Part shown: in pieces, positions 24,350-35,970 of the stretch
Layout of the letters: each line of letters starts with the position of its first letter
Position numbering within the stretch: position 1 is the stretch's first letter
Assembly (NCBI GenBank): GCA_035610835.1
Contig: CM069449.1
Span: 10,001,855 to 10,065,854 of the forward strand
Reading direction: 5' to 3'
DNA: 64,000 nt
Source of the DNA: Ophiura sarsii
Lineage: Eukaryota; Echinodermata; Ophiuroidea; Amphilepidida; Ophiuridae
Made by a program: the position numbers and the translations under genes
Notes under the pieces: generated by a model
Seen by the model: only the letters and a program-made list of their open reading frames with translations
The model's database searches: none
What the model was told of the DNA's origin: nothing

Positions 24350-25033
24350 ATCTTTTATTTCTTGTTTTGTTTCTTTTCATGTTGTATTTGGCTTTCTTCA
24401 ACATAATGTCAACTTCCATCAATAGGTAAGTCAAGTAGTTATTTTTTCATCTTGTTTTATTCCAAAAACATATTTATTTATACCTATGAGAGCATTTTAA
24501 TGTAACCCAAATCTTCAACAACACACCGACACCAACTCCCCATCCACATCAAACTATATTAACTAGTCTAAAATAGTGTGGGTGAAAATGAATTATATTA
24601 TTATTAATTGTGGCCTTCTTAACACAAGTTCAGAAATAATATAAAATGCACCTTAGCGATTGTAGTAATGGGTTAACCTAATATTATTCATCAATTTCCG
24701 AATTCATAATTTCAAAATGTTGTTTTCAAACACTTTCTATATTATTAAACATCTACTCTCAATCTTTGAAGCACCCACCAAGTGGTTATTTTAAGATGCA
24801 TTATGCTATTCATCCTCACCCAAATTTACTCAATTTCCTTTTTTTTAATCCACAGTATTTCTTGTTTATAAAAAGGTGCTTCTTCAGAAAAGCATTTACA
24901 TTTTTCTTTTTGTATTTTCTGGTGTACAGAGACCACAAGAAAGAAAGAAAATTAACCACAAATATCCATTTGTACAGTAATCTTCTTTTCTCTGTTGCTA
25001 TGAAGGAATAATTTTAAATTTATACTATTTATT
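24350..25033. other. No gene seen
   Basis: Very AT-rich. An 81-codon frame at 24766-25011 is rich in F, K and L, as expected by chance. Confidence 0.5.
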
Positions 25034-25290
25034 AACCCTAACGCGCCTAGACACTACAAAACCTGACAGTGCTACAATTTTGGGCCGCACAATCGCCCAG
25101 TCAATCTCATACCATGCTCAGCCAGGCATTCAACTTGTGAAAAAAACTTAATTTTTTTAACCTGACCCAAATAGGTAGAGCATCAGAATTGCACGCACGT
25201 GGCCCGGTGCGTGCGGAGACCAATTGCCCCCCTCAAATTTGACCCGTTTTTCTCCCCTTATAGTTTAATTCACTATATCACGGGGGTTAA
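25034..25290 (+). mobile_element. Composite SINE family, copy 1 (plus strand)
   Basis: Head AACCCTAACG, then ACCTGACAGTGCTACAATTT, TCAACTTGTGAAAAAAACTT and a tRNA-like part (AGGTAGAGCATCAGAATTGC), then TTTGACCCGTTTTTCTCCCC. The same blocks occur in the same order on the minus strand at 41448-41756. Here the B box is lost (GTGGCCCGGTGCGTGC). The tRNA-like part is internal rather than at the 5' end, which is unusual for a SINE. Confidence 0.75.
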
Positions 25291-25645
25291 TACTGATGGT
25301 TCCTAACAAGGTGGCAAACTGCCATGTTTATTATCAATTATTAATATTCAGGTCCTACATCTTAGTATTAACAGTATCATCAAAGACGGCCTTTTGTATA
25401 ATATCATAATATCATGTCGGGAATGATAAGTTGACCCATCCATGTATCTATGTGATGTGTGTTATCCCGGGGCGAACCAGCCGATTGAAGTGAAATCGGA
25501 GATGGGGAGATTGTAGTGTTGCTAATTGGGTGGGCGTAATTCAGGCAGAAGTTTTGAGGCGAAATTAAAACCGGCCCTGTAAACAAAACAGGAGAAATCA
25601 TTTGTGACATCAGGAAAACAATGTGTGACAAGTTCACCTGGTGGT
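25291..25645. other. No gene seen
   Basis: Non-repetitive DNA between the SINE and the 45-bp array. Nothing recognised. Confidence 0.45.
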
Positions 25646-26356
25646 AGTAGTGGTGCATGATGGGAAATACAAAGTGTGTATCATGGACTGTGCTGGTGCA
25701 CGATGGGAAATACAAAGGGTGCATGCACGTCGCAGTTTGGTTAAAAATAATTTTAAACTTATCATTGACAGTGCTGATGCATGATGGGAAATACAAAGTG
25801 TGCTTATCAAGGGCTGTGCTGGTGCATGATGGGAAATACAAAGTGTGAATATCATGGACTGAGCTGATGCATGATGGGAAATATAAAGTGTGTATATCAT
25901 GGACTGTGCTGATGCATGATGGGAAATACAGAGTGTATGTCATGGGCTGTACTGATGCATGATGGGAAATACAAAGTGTGCATATCATGGGCTGTACTGA
26001 TGCATGATGGGAAAAACAAAGTGTGTGTATCATGGGCTGTGCTGGTGCACAATGGGAAATGGGAAATACAAAGTGTGCATATCATGGACTGTGCTGATGC
26101 ATGGTGGGTAATACAAAGAGTGCTTATCATGGGCTGTGCTAGTGCATGATGGGAAATACAAAGTGTGCATATCATGGGCTGTACTGATGCATGATGGGAA
26201 ATACAAAGTGTGTATCATGGGCTGTGCTAGTGCACGATGGGAAATACAAAGTGTGCATATCATGGACTGTGCTGATGCATGATGGGAAATACAAAGTGTG
26301 CATTTCGTGGGCTGTGCTGGTGCATGATGGGAAATACAAAGTGTGCATATCATGGT
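25646..26356. repeat. 45-bp minisatellite, about 16 units
   Basis: Units carry GCATGATGGGAAATACAAAG followed by a TGTG...ATCATGG...GTGCTG part. One interruption (25719-25772) carries unrelated sequence. Most units are 45 bp, with variants near 42 bp and one with an added 8 bp. On the minus strand the unit reads as a 15-residue repeat containing CTLCISHHA. Confidence 0.95.
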
Positions 26357-26506
26357 CTCATTAAAGACGGTGGGATTCGGGTCGCTGACTGACCGGATAA
26401 AGATAAAGGATTTCCAGTTCGCTAATTGATGCCCGATCTGATGCTCATGACTGAACATAAATAAGGCTAGGAAAACAAAAGCAACTACTGTTTTGGAACA
26501 GTGCAT
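26030..26506 (-). other. Open frame across the 45-bp array (doubtful gene)
   Basis: A 158-codon minus-strand frame starts in single-copy DNA with a hydrophobic stretch (VVAFVFLALFMF, residues about 8-19), then reads about seven 15-residue repeats with CTLCISHH. The start looks like a signal peptide and the repeats have paired cysteines and histidines. Other frames of the array are also open (25404-26033, 25897-26175), and indels move the repeat between frames. A chance ORF made by a 45-bp unit is the simplest reading. No family is recognised. Confidence 0.15.
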
Positions 26507-27141
26507 GCCATTCTATATCCGTGAGGCGTACTAATTCTTGCCCTTGGTTACCAGAATTCAAATAGCCCTAATATTGAATGTTCTTGTCGATGTAAAACTA
26601 GGGCAATGTCGGCTTAACCACCGGAATGGAATAAGGTTAAGCAAGCTTAAGCTTAATACTTAACTTTAATTAAGCGCGCAGCTTTATTCCATGCACAAAG
26701 TGACGTCTGGAGTGAAAGAACAAGATGATGTCAAAACCAGCACTTACACGTATCAAAGGCACAACAATCTGTTGGTTTTAATCTGAATTCATTTTTTTCC
26801 CCTGAAATTCTGGACCAAAACTATGCATATTTGTACTTGACTCATTTGTATGTATTTGTAATGCCGTCTACAAATAGTTGTGGAATAGCACATTTCAGAA
26901 TTTGTCATCAGCTCAAAGTTGTGTTACTCCCGTCATACGTCACACTTTTCCCTTTACATGCTATCAGGGAAAGAATATAGGGAACTGTTTCCAAATATGT
27001 ACTGTCTAGTGTACCATGGACAATTTTGAAGCAATGATGGCTTAGAACCACTGGAATAAGACTGTAGGAATGACATACCGTCGTTGAACTATATGATAAT
27101 ATCAGGTCACACACCCTCAATCCTAACATGTATAGAGGGTT
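26357..27141. other. No gene seen
   Basis: An imperfect inverted repeat around AGCTTAAGC lies at about 26626-26692. The 80-codon minus-strand frame at 26908-27150 has no recognised domain. Confidence 0.45.
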
Positions 27142-27436
27142 AATTTTCAAAAAAGTAGTTCTTGAGAACTGGCCTATAGTTCAATTTTGATTAGCAAGAA
27201 TGCACATTTTTGATTTTTTTTGGTTTCAGAATGCAACATTTTCGAAGAATTGGGGCTTTGGAACGCAAAATTTCGCGATATTTGAATTTTCAATAAAATG
27301 TGGGTCTTAAGAACTGATGCAGGCTCAAAAGGGGGTCATAAGAGCTAGCAGCAGAGGGTGAAAAGGGGGGGTCTTCAGCGGGCACGTACCTATACCCTTT
27401 TCCAATTTCAGTGCCCCCCCCCCCCCCCCCCCCGGG
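27142..27436. mobile_element. MITE family C, left-truncated copy
   Basis: It is nearly identical to the last part of 10394-10808 (TTGAGAACTGGCCTATAGTT, GAAGAATTGGGG, GCAGGCTCAAAAGGGGG) and ends in about 20 C then GGG. The left terminus is missing. GGGTTAA lies on both sides (left at about 27137, right at 27434-27440). Confidence 0.8.
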
Positions 27437-27598
27437 TTAATACATTGTAAGAATCTACATGGGTCAGTAGTGAAATAGTAATTCAAGTGTGGGACCACAA
27501 GAGGTTAATCCACTTAAATTCAACGAGCCATTAATACAATATAAGTGTTATAAATTATGGTGGTGGTTTGGAGCCTGACACAGTTCAACGCTTATATA

Positions 27599-27953
27599 AG
27601 GCCCAACAAAAATGTTTGCTTGCCCTCGTCCGACCAACCGAGTACTACAGTCCGGACAGTGTACATTTTTCTTTCTTTTTTTGCAAATATTTTTTATTAA
27701 AAAACAAACTGTTTCAAATCTCGTATAATGACCTTGATTGACCCCCATGTGACCCCATATGGGTCATCTAAGGTCCTATTTTGGACTGAGAAAATGAAAA
27801 AATGTAAATTTTTAAAAAAATTAAAAAAATTATTTCTGGTATTCAGGTACTATACCTAATTTGGAAAGCAAAAACAAAAACAAAAAAATCCCACCGACCG
27901 ACCCTACCTTTTTGAGAGCATCTATGGGCAAGCAAACATTTTGTTGTTGGCCT
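27599..27953. mobile_element. MITE family A, copy 2
   Basis: The ends AGGCCCAACAAAAATG and, inverted, AGGCCAACAACAAAATG each run on into TTTGCTTGCCC. ATATA flanks both sides. CGACC motifs lie next to both terminal repeats. About 355 bp, with a 66-codon frame that has no domain. Confidence 0.85.
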
Positions 27954-27958
27954 ATATA

Positions 27959-28622
27959 AGCTATGGGGTCTGACTGACTGAACCTGATGGATAACTCTCA
28001 TTACTGAAAGTGTCTCTTGTGAAGCTTCTATAAATATTGAACAAATTAGTCAATCAAACGTGTTATCAATCAAGCAGTATCTCAATCAAGGATAGGATCA
28101 ATCAAGCACTGCAATCACAAATTAAAACTACATCATGTAAGAGATACTACGTGGGGTTGGAATTCATGATAGAATTTGCAATGAACAAATATTAGATACT
28201 GCTTGATAATTTGTAAACATTTACATTTCTCAATGTTACCTTAAACATACGCTCCGTATTGCATTTTTTCTCTGAATTTTTTAGTAATTTAAATGCAAAA
28301 CAGCACAGCACAGCACAGCACAATACAAAAACAAAACAAACAATAAATAAGCAAATCATTAACAACAACAAAATCTTGAAAGTCAAAGCAAAACAAAATA
28401 GTGTTCTAAACATTGTTGCTTGAAATACCCTGAAACGTACCTCCGAGACCACGCTAGAGTTGTTTGACCGTGTACAATTTACTCAATTCTGGCATCGGGT
28501 CTGCCTAAGTGTGCAACCTTACCAGCCTGTAATGGCCACCGTACTCACGATAGGAGTGCTATATACTTGACATTATGTGCAGTGTTTCTTAAAAACTCGC
28601 CGTGTAGAGAGATACACTACCA
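27959..28622. other. No gene seen; short (GCACA)n run
   Basis: A CAGCACAGCA run of about 22 bp lies at 28300-28322. An 86-codon minus-strand frame over it has a hydrophobic run from low-complexity sequence and no family match I recognise. Confidence 0.5.
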
Positions 28623-28830
28623 GCGTAAAAGTGGTACATTTCGCACGATGAATTGTTCGCGCATTGCCAATTTTAACTGTGTTTTGCGTGTTTTTAAATT
28701 TGCGATTTTTAGCTTCATCACATACACCTATATGCAAAAGAAATATTTCGCTTGTTATTATTTTCGTGGTCGCTAGGTCGAGAGTGAAAAGCGCGAAAAA
28801 AAGAGCTTGAAAATGTGCCCTTTTACAGTA
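28623..28830. mobile_element. MITE family E, copy 3
   Basis: The left end is GCGTAAAAGTGGTACATTTC and the right end GAAAATGTGCCCTTTTACAG then TA. The internal GTTTTTAAATTTGCGATTTT is shared with 53199-53460. The 69-codon frame inside is incidental. Confidence 0.7.
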
Positions 28831-29081
28831 TTGTATAGTCTAACTAACTAGAAGGACCTCTTGTTATGCGGGGTAACTGACCTGAGATCCCAATCCTGGA
28901 CTCTGGAGGTTGGTATTGAAGGAATAAAGCTTTATAATCTTTAAATTAATGCCCTCTATAAGCCTTGATACTTGCCTCTATGACTATTCAGAGTACCTAC
29001 CAGATCAAATAATATACACCTTGAAACCCCCTGATTACATACCCCAGAGGCTTATAGGAGGTTATGGGTGGGTTAAGGTGT

Positions 29082-32000
29082 GTAGCAGTGTGGGTTTGCT
29101 AAGAGAGGGTGGATAGGTTGTAACAGTGTGGGTTTGCTAAGAGAGGGTGGATAGGTTGTAGCAGTGTGGGTTTTCTAAGAGAGGGTGGATAGGTTGTAGC
29201 AGTGTGGGTTTTCTAAGAGAGGGTGGATAGGTTGTAACAGTGTGGGTTTGCTAAGAGAGGGTGGATATGTTGTAACAGTGTGGGTTTGCTAAGAGAGGGT
29301 GGATAGGTTGTAGCAGTGTGGGTTTGCTAAGAGAGGGTGGATATGTTGTAGCAGTGTGGGTTTGCTAAGAGAGGGTGGATATGTTGTAGCAGTGTGGGTT
29401 TGCTAAGAGAGGGTGGATAGGTTGTAACAGTGTGGGTTTGCTAAGAGAGGGTGGATAGGTTGTAACAGTGTGGGTTTGCTAAGAGAGGGTGGATATGTTG
29501 TAGCAGTGTGGGTTTGCTAAGAGAGGGTGGATATGTTGTAGCAGTGTGGGTTTGCTAAGAGAGGGTGGATATGTTGTAGCAGTGTGGGTTTGCTAAGAGA
29601 GGGTGGATATGTTGTAACAGTGTGGGTTTGCTAAGAGAGGGTGGATAGGTTGTAGCAGTGTGGGTTTGCTAAGAGAGGGTGGATATGTTGTAGCAGTGTG
29701 GGTTTGCTAAGAGAGGGTGGATAGGTTGTAGCAGTGTGGGTTTGCTAAGAGAGGGTGGATAGGTTGTAGCAGTGTGGGTTTGCTAAGAGAGGGTGGATAG
29801 GTTGTAGCAGTGTGGGTTTGCTAAGAGAGGGTGGATATGTTGTAGCAGTGTGGGTTTGCTAAGAGAGGGTGGATAGGTTGTAACAGTGTGGGTTTGCTAA
29901 GAGAGGGTGGATAGGTTGTAGCAGTGTGGGTTTGCTAAGAGAGGGTGGATATGTTGTAGCAGTGTGGGTTTGCTAAGAGAGGGTGGATAGGTTGTAGCAG
30001 TGTGGGTTTGCTAAGAGAGGGTGGATATGTTGTAGCAGTGTGGGTTTGCTAAGAGAGGGTGGATATGTTGTAGCAGTGTGGGTTTGCTAAGAGAGGGTGG
30101 ATAGGTTGTAGCAGTGTGGGTTTGCTAAGAGAGGGTGGATATGTTGTAGCAGTGTGGGTTTGCTAAGAGAGGGTGGATAGGTTGTAGCAGTGTGGGTTTG
30201 CTAAGAGAGGGTGGATAGGTTGTAGCAGTGTGGGTTTGCTAAGAGAGGGTGGATAGGTTGTAGCAGTGTGGGTTTGCTAAGAGAGGGTGGATAGGTTGTA
30301 GCAGTGTGGGTTTGCTAAGAGAGGGTGGATATGTTGTAGCAGTGTGGGTTTGCTAAGAGAGGGTGGATAGGTTGTAGCAGTGTGGGTTTGCTAAGAGAGG
30401 GTGGATATGTTGTAGCAGTGTGGGTTTGCTAAGAGAGGGTGGATAGGTTGTAACAGTGTGGGTTTGCTAAGAGAGGGTGGATAGGTTGTAACAGTGTGGG
30501 TTTGCTAAGAGAGGGTGGATAGGTTGTAACAGTGTGGGTTTGCTAAGAGAGGGTGGATAGGTTGTAGCAGTGTGGGTTTGCTAAGAGAGGGTGGATAGGT
30601 TGTAACAGTGTGGGTTTGCTAAGAGAGGGTGGATAGGTTGTAACAGTGTGGGTTTGCTAAGAGAGGGTGGATAGGTTGTAGCAGTGTGGGTTTGCTAAGA
30701 GAGGGTGGATATGTTGTAGCAGTGTGGGTTTGCTAAGAGAGGGTGGATATGTTGTAGCAGTGTGGGTTTGCTAAGAGAGGGTGGATAGGTTGTAGCAGTG
30801 TGGGTTTGCTAAGAGAGGGTGGATAGGTTGTAGCAGTGTGGGTTTGCTAAGAGAGGGTGGATATGTTGTAGCAGTGTGGGTTTGCTAAGAGAGGGTGGAT
30901 AGGTTGTAGCAGTGTGGGTTTGCTAAGAGAGGGTGGATATGTTGTAGCAGTGTGGGTTTGCTAAGAGAGGGTGGATATGTTGTAGCAGTGTGGGTTTGCT
31001 AAGAGAGGGTGGATATGTTGTAGCAGTGTGGGTTTGCTAAGAGAGGGTGGATAGGTTGTAACAGTGTGGGTTTGCTAAGAGAGGGTGGATAGGTTGTAGC
31101 AGTGTGGGTTTGCTAAGAGAGGGTGGATATGTTGTAGCAGTGTGGGTTTGCTAAGAGAGGGTGGATAGGTTGTAGCAGTGTGGGTTTGCTAAGAGAGGGT
31201 GGATATGTTGTAGCAGTGTGGGTTTGCTAAGAGAGGGTGGATATGTTGTAGCAGTGTGGGTTTGCTAAGAGAGGGTGGATATGTTGTAGCAGTGTGGGTT
31301 TGCTAAGAGAGGGTGGATATGTTGTAGCAGTGTGGGTTTGCTAAGAGAGGGTGGATATGTTGTAGCAGTGTGGGTTTGCTAAGAGAGGGTGGATAGGTTG
31401 TAGCAGTGTGGGTTTGCTAAGAGAGGGTGGATAGGTTGTAACAGTGTGGGTTTGCTAAGAGAGGGTGGATAGGTTGTAGCAGTGTGGGTTTGCTAAGAGA
31501 GGGTGGATAGGTTGTAGCAGTGTGGGTTTGCTAAGAGAGGGTGGATAGGTTGTAGCAGTGTGGGTTTGCTAAGAGAGGGTGGATAGGTTGTAACAGTGTG
31601 GGTTTGCTAAGAGAGGGTGGATATGTTGTAGCAGTGTGGGTTTGCTAAGAGAGGGTGGATAGGTTGTAGCAGTGTGGGTTTGCTAAGAGAGGGTGGATAT
31701 GTTGTAACAGTGTGGGTTTGCTAAGAGAGGGTGGATAGGTTGTAACAGTGTGGGTTTGCTAAGAGAGGGTGGATATGTTGTAGCAGTGTGGGTTTGCTAA
31801 GAGAGGGTGGATATGTTGTAGCAGTGTGGGTTTGCTAAGAGAGGGTGGATAGGTTGTAACAGTGTGGGTTTGCTAAGAGAGGGTGGATAGGTTGTAGCAG
31901 TGTGGGTTTGCTAAGAGAGGGTGGATAGGTTGTAGCAGTGTGGGTTTGCTAAGAGAGGGTGGATAGGTTGTAGCAGTGTGGGTTTGCTAAGAGAGGGTGG

Positions 32001-32664
32001 ATATGTTGTAGCAGTGTGGGTTTGCTAAGAGAGGGTGGATAGGTTGTAGCAGTGGGGGTTTGCTAAGAGAGGGTGGATAGGTTGTAACAGTGTGGGTTTG
32101 CTAAGAGAGGGTGGATAGGTTGTAGCAGTGTGGGTTTGCTAAGAGAGGGTGGATATGTTGTAGCAGTGTGGGTTTGCTAAGAGAGGGTGGATATGTTGTA
32201 GCAGTGTGGGTTTGCTAAGAGAGGGTGGATAGGTTGTAGCAGTGTGGGTTTGCTAAGAGAGGGTGGATAGGTTGTAACAGTGTGGGTTTGCTAAGAGAGG
32301 GTGGATATGTTGTAGCAGTGTGGGTTTGCTAAGAGAGGGTGGATAGGTTGTAGCAGTGTGGGTTTGCTAAGAGAGGGTGGATAGGTTGTAACAGTGTGGG
32401 TTTGCTAAGAGAGGGTGGATAGGTTGTAACAGTGTGGGTTTGCTAAGAGAGGGTGGATAGGTTGTAACAGTGTGGGTTTGCTAAGAGAGGGTGGATAGGT
32501 TGTAGCAGTGTGGGTTTGCTAAGAGAGGGTGGATAGGTTGTAGCAGTGTGGGTTTGCTAAGAGAGGGTGGATAGGTTGTAGCAGTGTGGGTTTGCTAAGA
32601 GAGGGTGGATAGGTTGTAGCAGTGTGGGTTTGCTAAGAGAGGGTGGATAGGTTGTAACAGTGTG
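29082..32664 (+). repeat. 38-bp satellite array, about 94 units
   Basis: Each 38-bp unit is GTA[A/G]CA, then GTGTGGGTTTGCTAAGAGAG, then GGTGGATA[T/G]GTT. About 94 units fill 3.58 kb with almost no other changes; exceptions are GGGTTTTCTAAG in two early units and a GTGGGGG unit near 32050. There are no spacers, so it is not a CRISPR array. The plus strand is purine-rich with two GGG runs per unit. Confidence 0.98.
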
Positions 32665-32665
32665 C

Positions 32666-32918
32666 AAATGTAAAAGAGTGGTTTTCCACTCTTTCAAGGA
32701 GTTAAACGCAGGACAACACGTTCTTGAGTGGTAAAACACTCTTAAAAGGAGTGAAAGGGGATTTTATATGACAATGTTCCACTCTATTGAGAGTGAATAA
32801 TTAACTTTCACACTCATTTAAGAGTGGAAATGTTCCACTCTAAAACGGGTTGTCCCGCATTTCACTCCCTTCATTCCTTTTCGAGTGAATTTCCACTCTT
32901 TCCACTCGTTTTACATTT
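32666..32918. mobile_element. MITE inserted near the right edge of the 38-bp array
   Basis: The ends are AAATGTAAAAGAGTGG and CCACTCGTTTTACATTT. The interior is full of GAGTG/CACTC words in both orientations. Array sequence (GAGTGGGTTTGCTAAATGAG) resumes just after it, up to about 32962. ACAGTGTG before and AGAGAGTG after could be a worn 8-bp duplication (6 of 8 match). Confidence 0.75.
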
Positions 32919-32962
32919 AGAGAGTGGGTTTGCTAAATGAGGGTGGATAGGTTGTAGCAGAC

Positions 32963-33904
32963 CTTCTCATGTTATTGGGAGAAATGGATCCCAGATGAGG
33001 TTGGTTTTTGAGTTTGCTTATGTATCAGTTCACCGTTCTGAATAGACCTGTTCCTAACCTTATCCTTAAACCTAAGTATAGCCGTCTGTAATCCTAATCC
33101 TATATTTTACTTTAAACCTATTCAAACATTGGAAAATTGGTGAACTCTATTCTATTGGCCCCTGAATATGAAAATAAATGTCACTGTTTAACATTAATAA
33201 ATGTCTATGTTTTGTGATGGAGTATTACATGCTGTCTGCACTGACTCAAAGACTTAGGTTGTTGGTACTAATATCATTGCATCTTTATCATTGATTACGC
33301 TTAGATAGCTTTTAAATTTAAGTATATTTACGACAAATACATATACAGCAATCTCTTCAAGTTGTGGCGCACATGAAACATTAATCGACGATGGAACAAT
33401 GATTTAACCATAGATGACATAATCATATTTATTGATACACAACTTGGGGCAGCAATGACCTGCCCAACGCATTGACAGGTGTTGAAAGATATAGACAGAA
33501 AGTCATCACTAATTTAAGCTTTATACCGGATGAATAGAGGTGTGTAGTATGTTCACGCTACATTCATTTTCACAAGATTTCATAGCAGCAATAGGCCAAA
33601 ATTAAAAATATGTTACAAGAATTCAAAATTAAAAAGAAACGCAAATAAATAAAATGTTGAAAATGTTTAGTAGCAAATATACAGATGACTTACAATGGGA
33701 AACATCTTGTTTATAGTTTAATCAACATATTTAACCTAATAAAGCAGGGATGTGAGAGGCCACAAATACAAAAAAGAGGAAAACAAACAAAAACGAGGAA
33801 AAACAGCGTAAAATTGGGCAAAAATGCCAAATATGGGCTGAAAAGAAAAGAAAAGGCTGAATTTTGACATAAGAAAAATTTGTCTTGAAGCTATGAAGGG
33901 ATTT
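32963..33904. other. No gene seen
   Basis: AT-rich DNA. GTTCACGCTACATTCATTTT at 33551 resembles a family E end but has no partner. Opposite-strand frames at 33685-33982 show no domain. Confidence 0.45.
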
Positions 33905-33992
33905 CAACATGAGGACTTGTAAATCCCTCTGCCCGCACCAGGAACTGAACCCGAGTCTCCTGCATGTAATCATGGTTACCAACCACTACATG
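33905..33992 (-). repeat. tRNA-derived SINE head, minus strand
   Basis: On the minus strand TAGTGGTTGGTAACC is A-box-like. About 35 bp later GGGTTCAGTTCC is B-box-like, within CTCGGGTTCAGTTCCTGG. The body probably extends to lower coordinates, but its end is unclear. Confidence 0.55.
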
Positions 33993-35051
33993 ATTTATGG
34001 AGAAAAAAAGCTAACTTTGATCACGTTAAAAAAAAAAGTATACTGTTAGAAAACTAGATATAAGATACATTCTTTTGCCATAAAAGGTCTGCAAAGGTGT
34101 ATGACCTGATGTGTTTTACTGTGTTTTCTATATTATACGAAGGCGCATCATAAGAACAATCTTTTTTCTAAATTTGAGTGAAATTACTCCAGTGGTTCAA
34201 TGATGGAGGCAAAAATTCACTTATTAAATTTGCCTATTGAACAGGACACAAACTATTTGATGGATTATAATGCCACTGCTCTCTCAGTTCTGACATCTAA
34301 ATGAAACATCTCTCACGCCTAACATTTGGCAAGTTCTGGTCTTTCTTCTGATATCAAAATCTCAAAAAAGTAAGTGATTGAGGCACCCACCTACATGTAT
34401 AACAACCAATGTATTGTGTTTCAATTGCAGTATGGGAGTATGCTAGTTATCTTGTTACCTTAGTCCAATGCCTTGCTTAGTCTAAACTGCTCTGACCATC
34501 CATTCATTGGTGTGATCAGGGAGTGATTCACGCGTTATCACCTCAAGATTTTATGGTTGGTTAATTCAGATCTCCATATAATTGAATTCTGTTATGAACT
34601 ATCATGCCTAGTCTGTGGTTCACTTGCGTTGGAGAAGATTCGTAGTAAATAAACCATCCCTTAGGGGCCTGATTTTACGCTTGTAAACAATATCAGGCTA
34701 CATTGATCGCTGAAACCGGGCATGCATATTCATGAGATGACAATACACCCTGGAGATGTAACTCGACTATTGGTCACTTGGGATGGCACATTATATCAAT
34801 AGCCACTTAATGATTATATTTGATATTAAAATGCAGCATTTGATACTAATAATTATATACCATAATATACACTGTCTCCTCAATTCCATTCCAAGATCAC
34901 CCCGTCAGGCAAATTTGTAACAAAAATATGGAAATTTTGACACAAATTGACACCGATTTTGCCATGTGATATGTACATAGCTCTAGGTCTTGTAGTACAT
35001 GTAGATGCTAAAAATAGGTATGCAGATCAACGGAAGTATAAAATTTGAACA
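33993..35051. other. No gene seen
   Basis: No ORF above 60 codons. CATCTAAATGAAACATCTC at about 34300 has a weak relative near 51475. Confidence 0.5.
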
Positions 35052-35209
35052 TTAAAGGCATATTATGTGATCTTGAAGAAACTAGGAACCGTATCGCTTT
35101 GTAACTCAGACTATATTTATGATTTATGATCTGAAAAGAAAATCTACTTTCTAAAAAAAATCATGAATAGAGGGCGCCCCCTGGAAAAGATCACATATTA
35201 TGCCTTTAA
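35052..35209. mobile_element. 158-bp MITE with TTAAAGGCATATTATGTGAT ends
   Basis: A 23-bp inverted pair with one mismatch starts TTAAAGGCATA and ends TATGCCTTTAA. TTAA lies at the outer left end and TTTAA at the right, so a TTAA or TA target is possible. Non-coding. Confidence 0.75.
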
Positions 35210-35308
35210 GTTCTGACTTTGAGTTGCAAAATTGAAACCCAATTGTTTTTTCACCTTTCTCTGTGCAGTGATATCAAAGTGTATTCTACTGATGGATGCT
35301 GCAGCACA

Positions 35309-35602
35309 AGGCAAAAAAATGTAGCGTGTTGCCCTCCCCAAGTGCCAATCTTGAGGTCCTATCGGTCGGTCGATTTTTCCTCTTTTTTCTAATATTACTG
35401 ACTGCCATGGTTCATGTCCAGACATTCAGACAAAATTGGTAAATGTCAATTTGACTATAATGTTTCTAGTGTGATAATAGTTTAAAAACTAATTATTCAA
35501 GCAAACTTGTTTATTTCAAGCAGGAAATAGTAATATTTTGACAATTTGAGTAAAAAGTTAAAAAATTTGACCCTGTTTTTTGAGATTTGGATATTTAGGC
35601 CT
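35309..35602. mobile_element. MITE family A, copy 3 (worn right end)
   Basis: The left end is AGGCAAAAAAATG followed by GTTGCCCTCC and CGGTCGGTCGA. The interior (GACAAAATTGGTAAATGTCA, TTTCTAGTGTGATAATAG) matches the complement of 61838-62228. The right end keeps only TAGGCCTAA. Confidence 0.65.
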
Positions 35603-35767
35603 AATTGTCTTAAGTAGACATCAAACAGCTTTCTCTAGAAATGGAGAGGGATGGGTAGCATGATTCAATGTATATAAATAATGTGTTGTAAAACGGTGAC
35701 AAGATTCATGTTTAGCATTTACACACTTCTAATATTATCTGAGTGTTAAAAGCTAAACATTAAACCA

Positions 35768-35970
35768 GCAGCGTGTCCCCCCACCTCTGACTATCATTTG
35801 GTTGAACTGCACCCATTCGGTTAAATTCGGGGGAATTTTTAAATTCCCCCAAATTAAAATTGGTTTACTCCATTTCTATCCAATTTCAAGACGTCATTCG
35901 GGGAACCAATACCAAATTAGTATAAAAATAGAAGATTTACGCAACCCGGAAAATCCTGGACACGCCGCTG
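35768..35970. mobile_element. Possible MITE with CAGCAGCGTGTCC ends
   Basis: CAGCAGCGTGTCC on the left faces GGACACGCCGCTG on the right (12 of 13 inverted). The interior has the palindrome GGGGGAATTTTTAAATTCCC. No target duplication is visible. Confidence 0.5.

Noticed and set aside
29082..32664. CRISPR-like array of 38-bp repeats
   Set aside because: The repeats are head to tail with no unique spacers, in a eukaryotic context with no cas genes. It is a satellite.
35768..35970. 8-bp duplication for the CAGCAGCGTGTCC element
   Set aside because: The flanks do not match. It is listed as a possible MITE on its inverted ends only.
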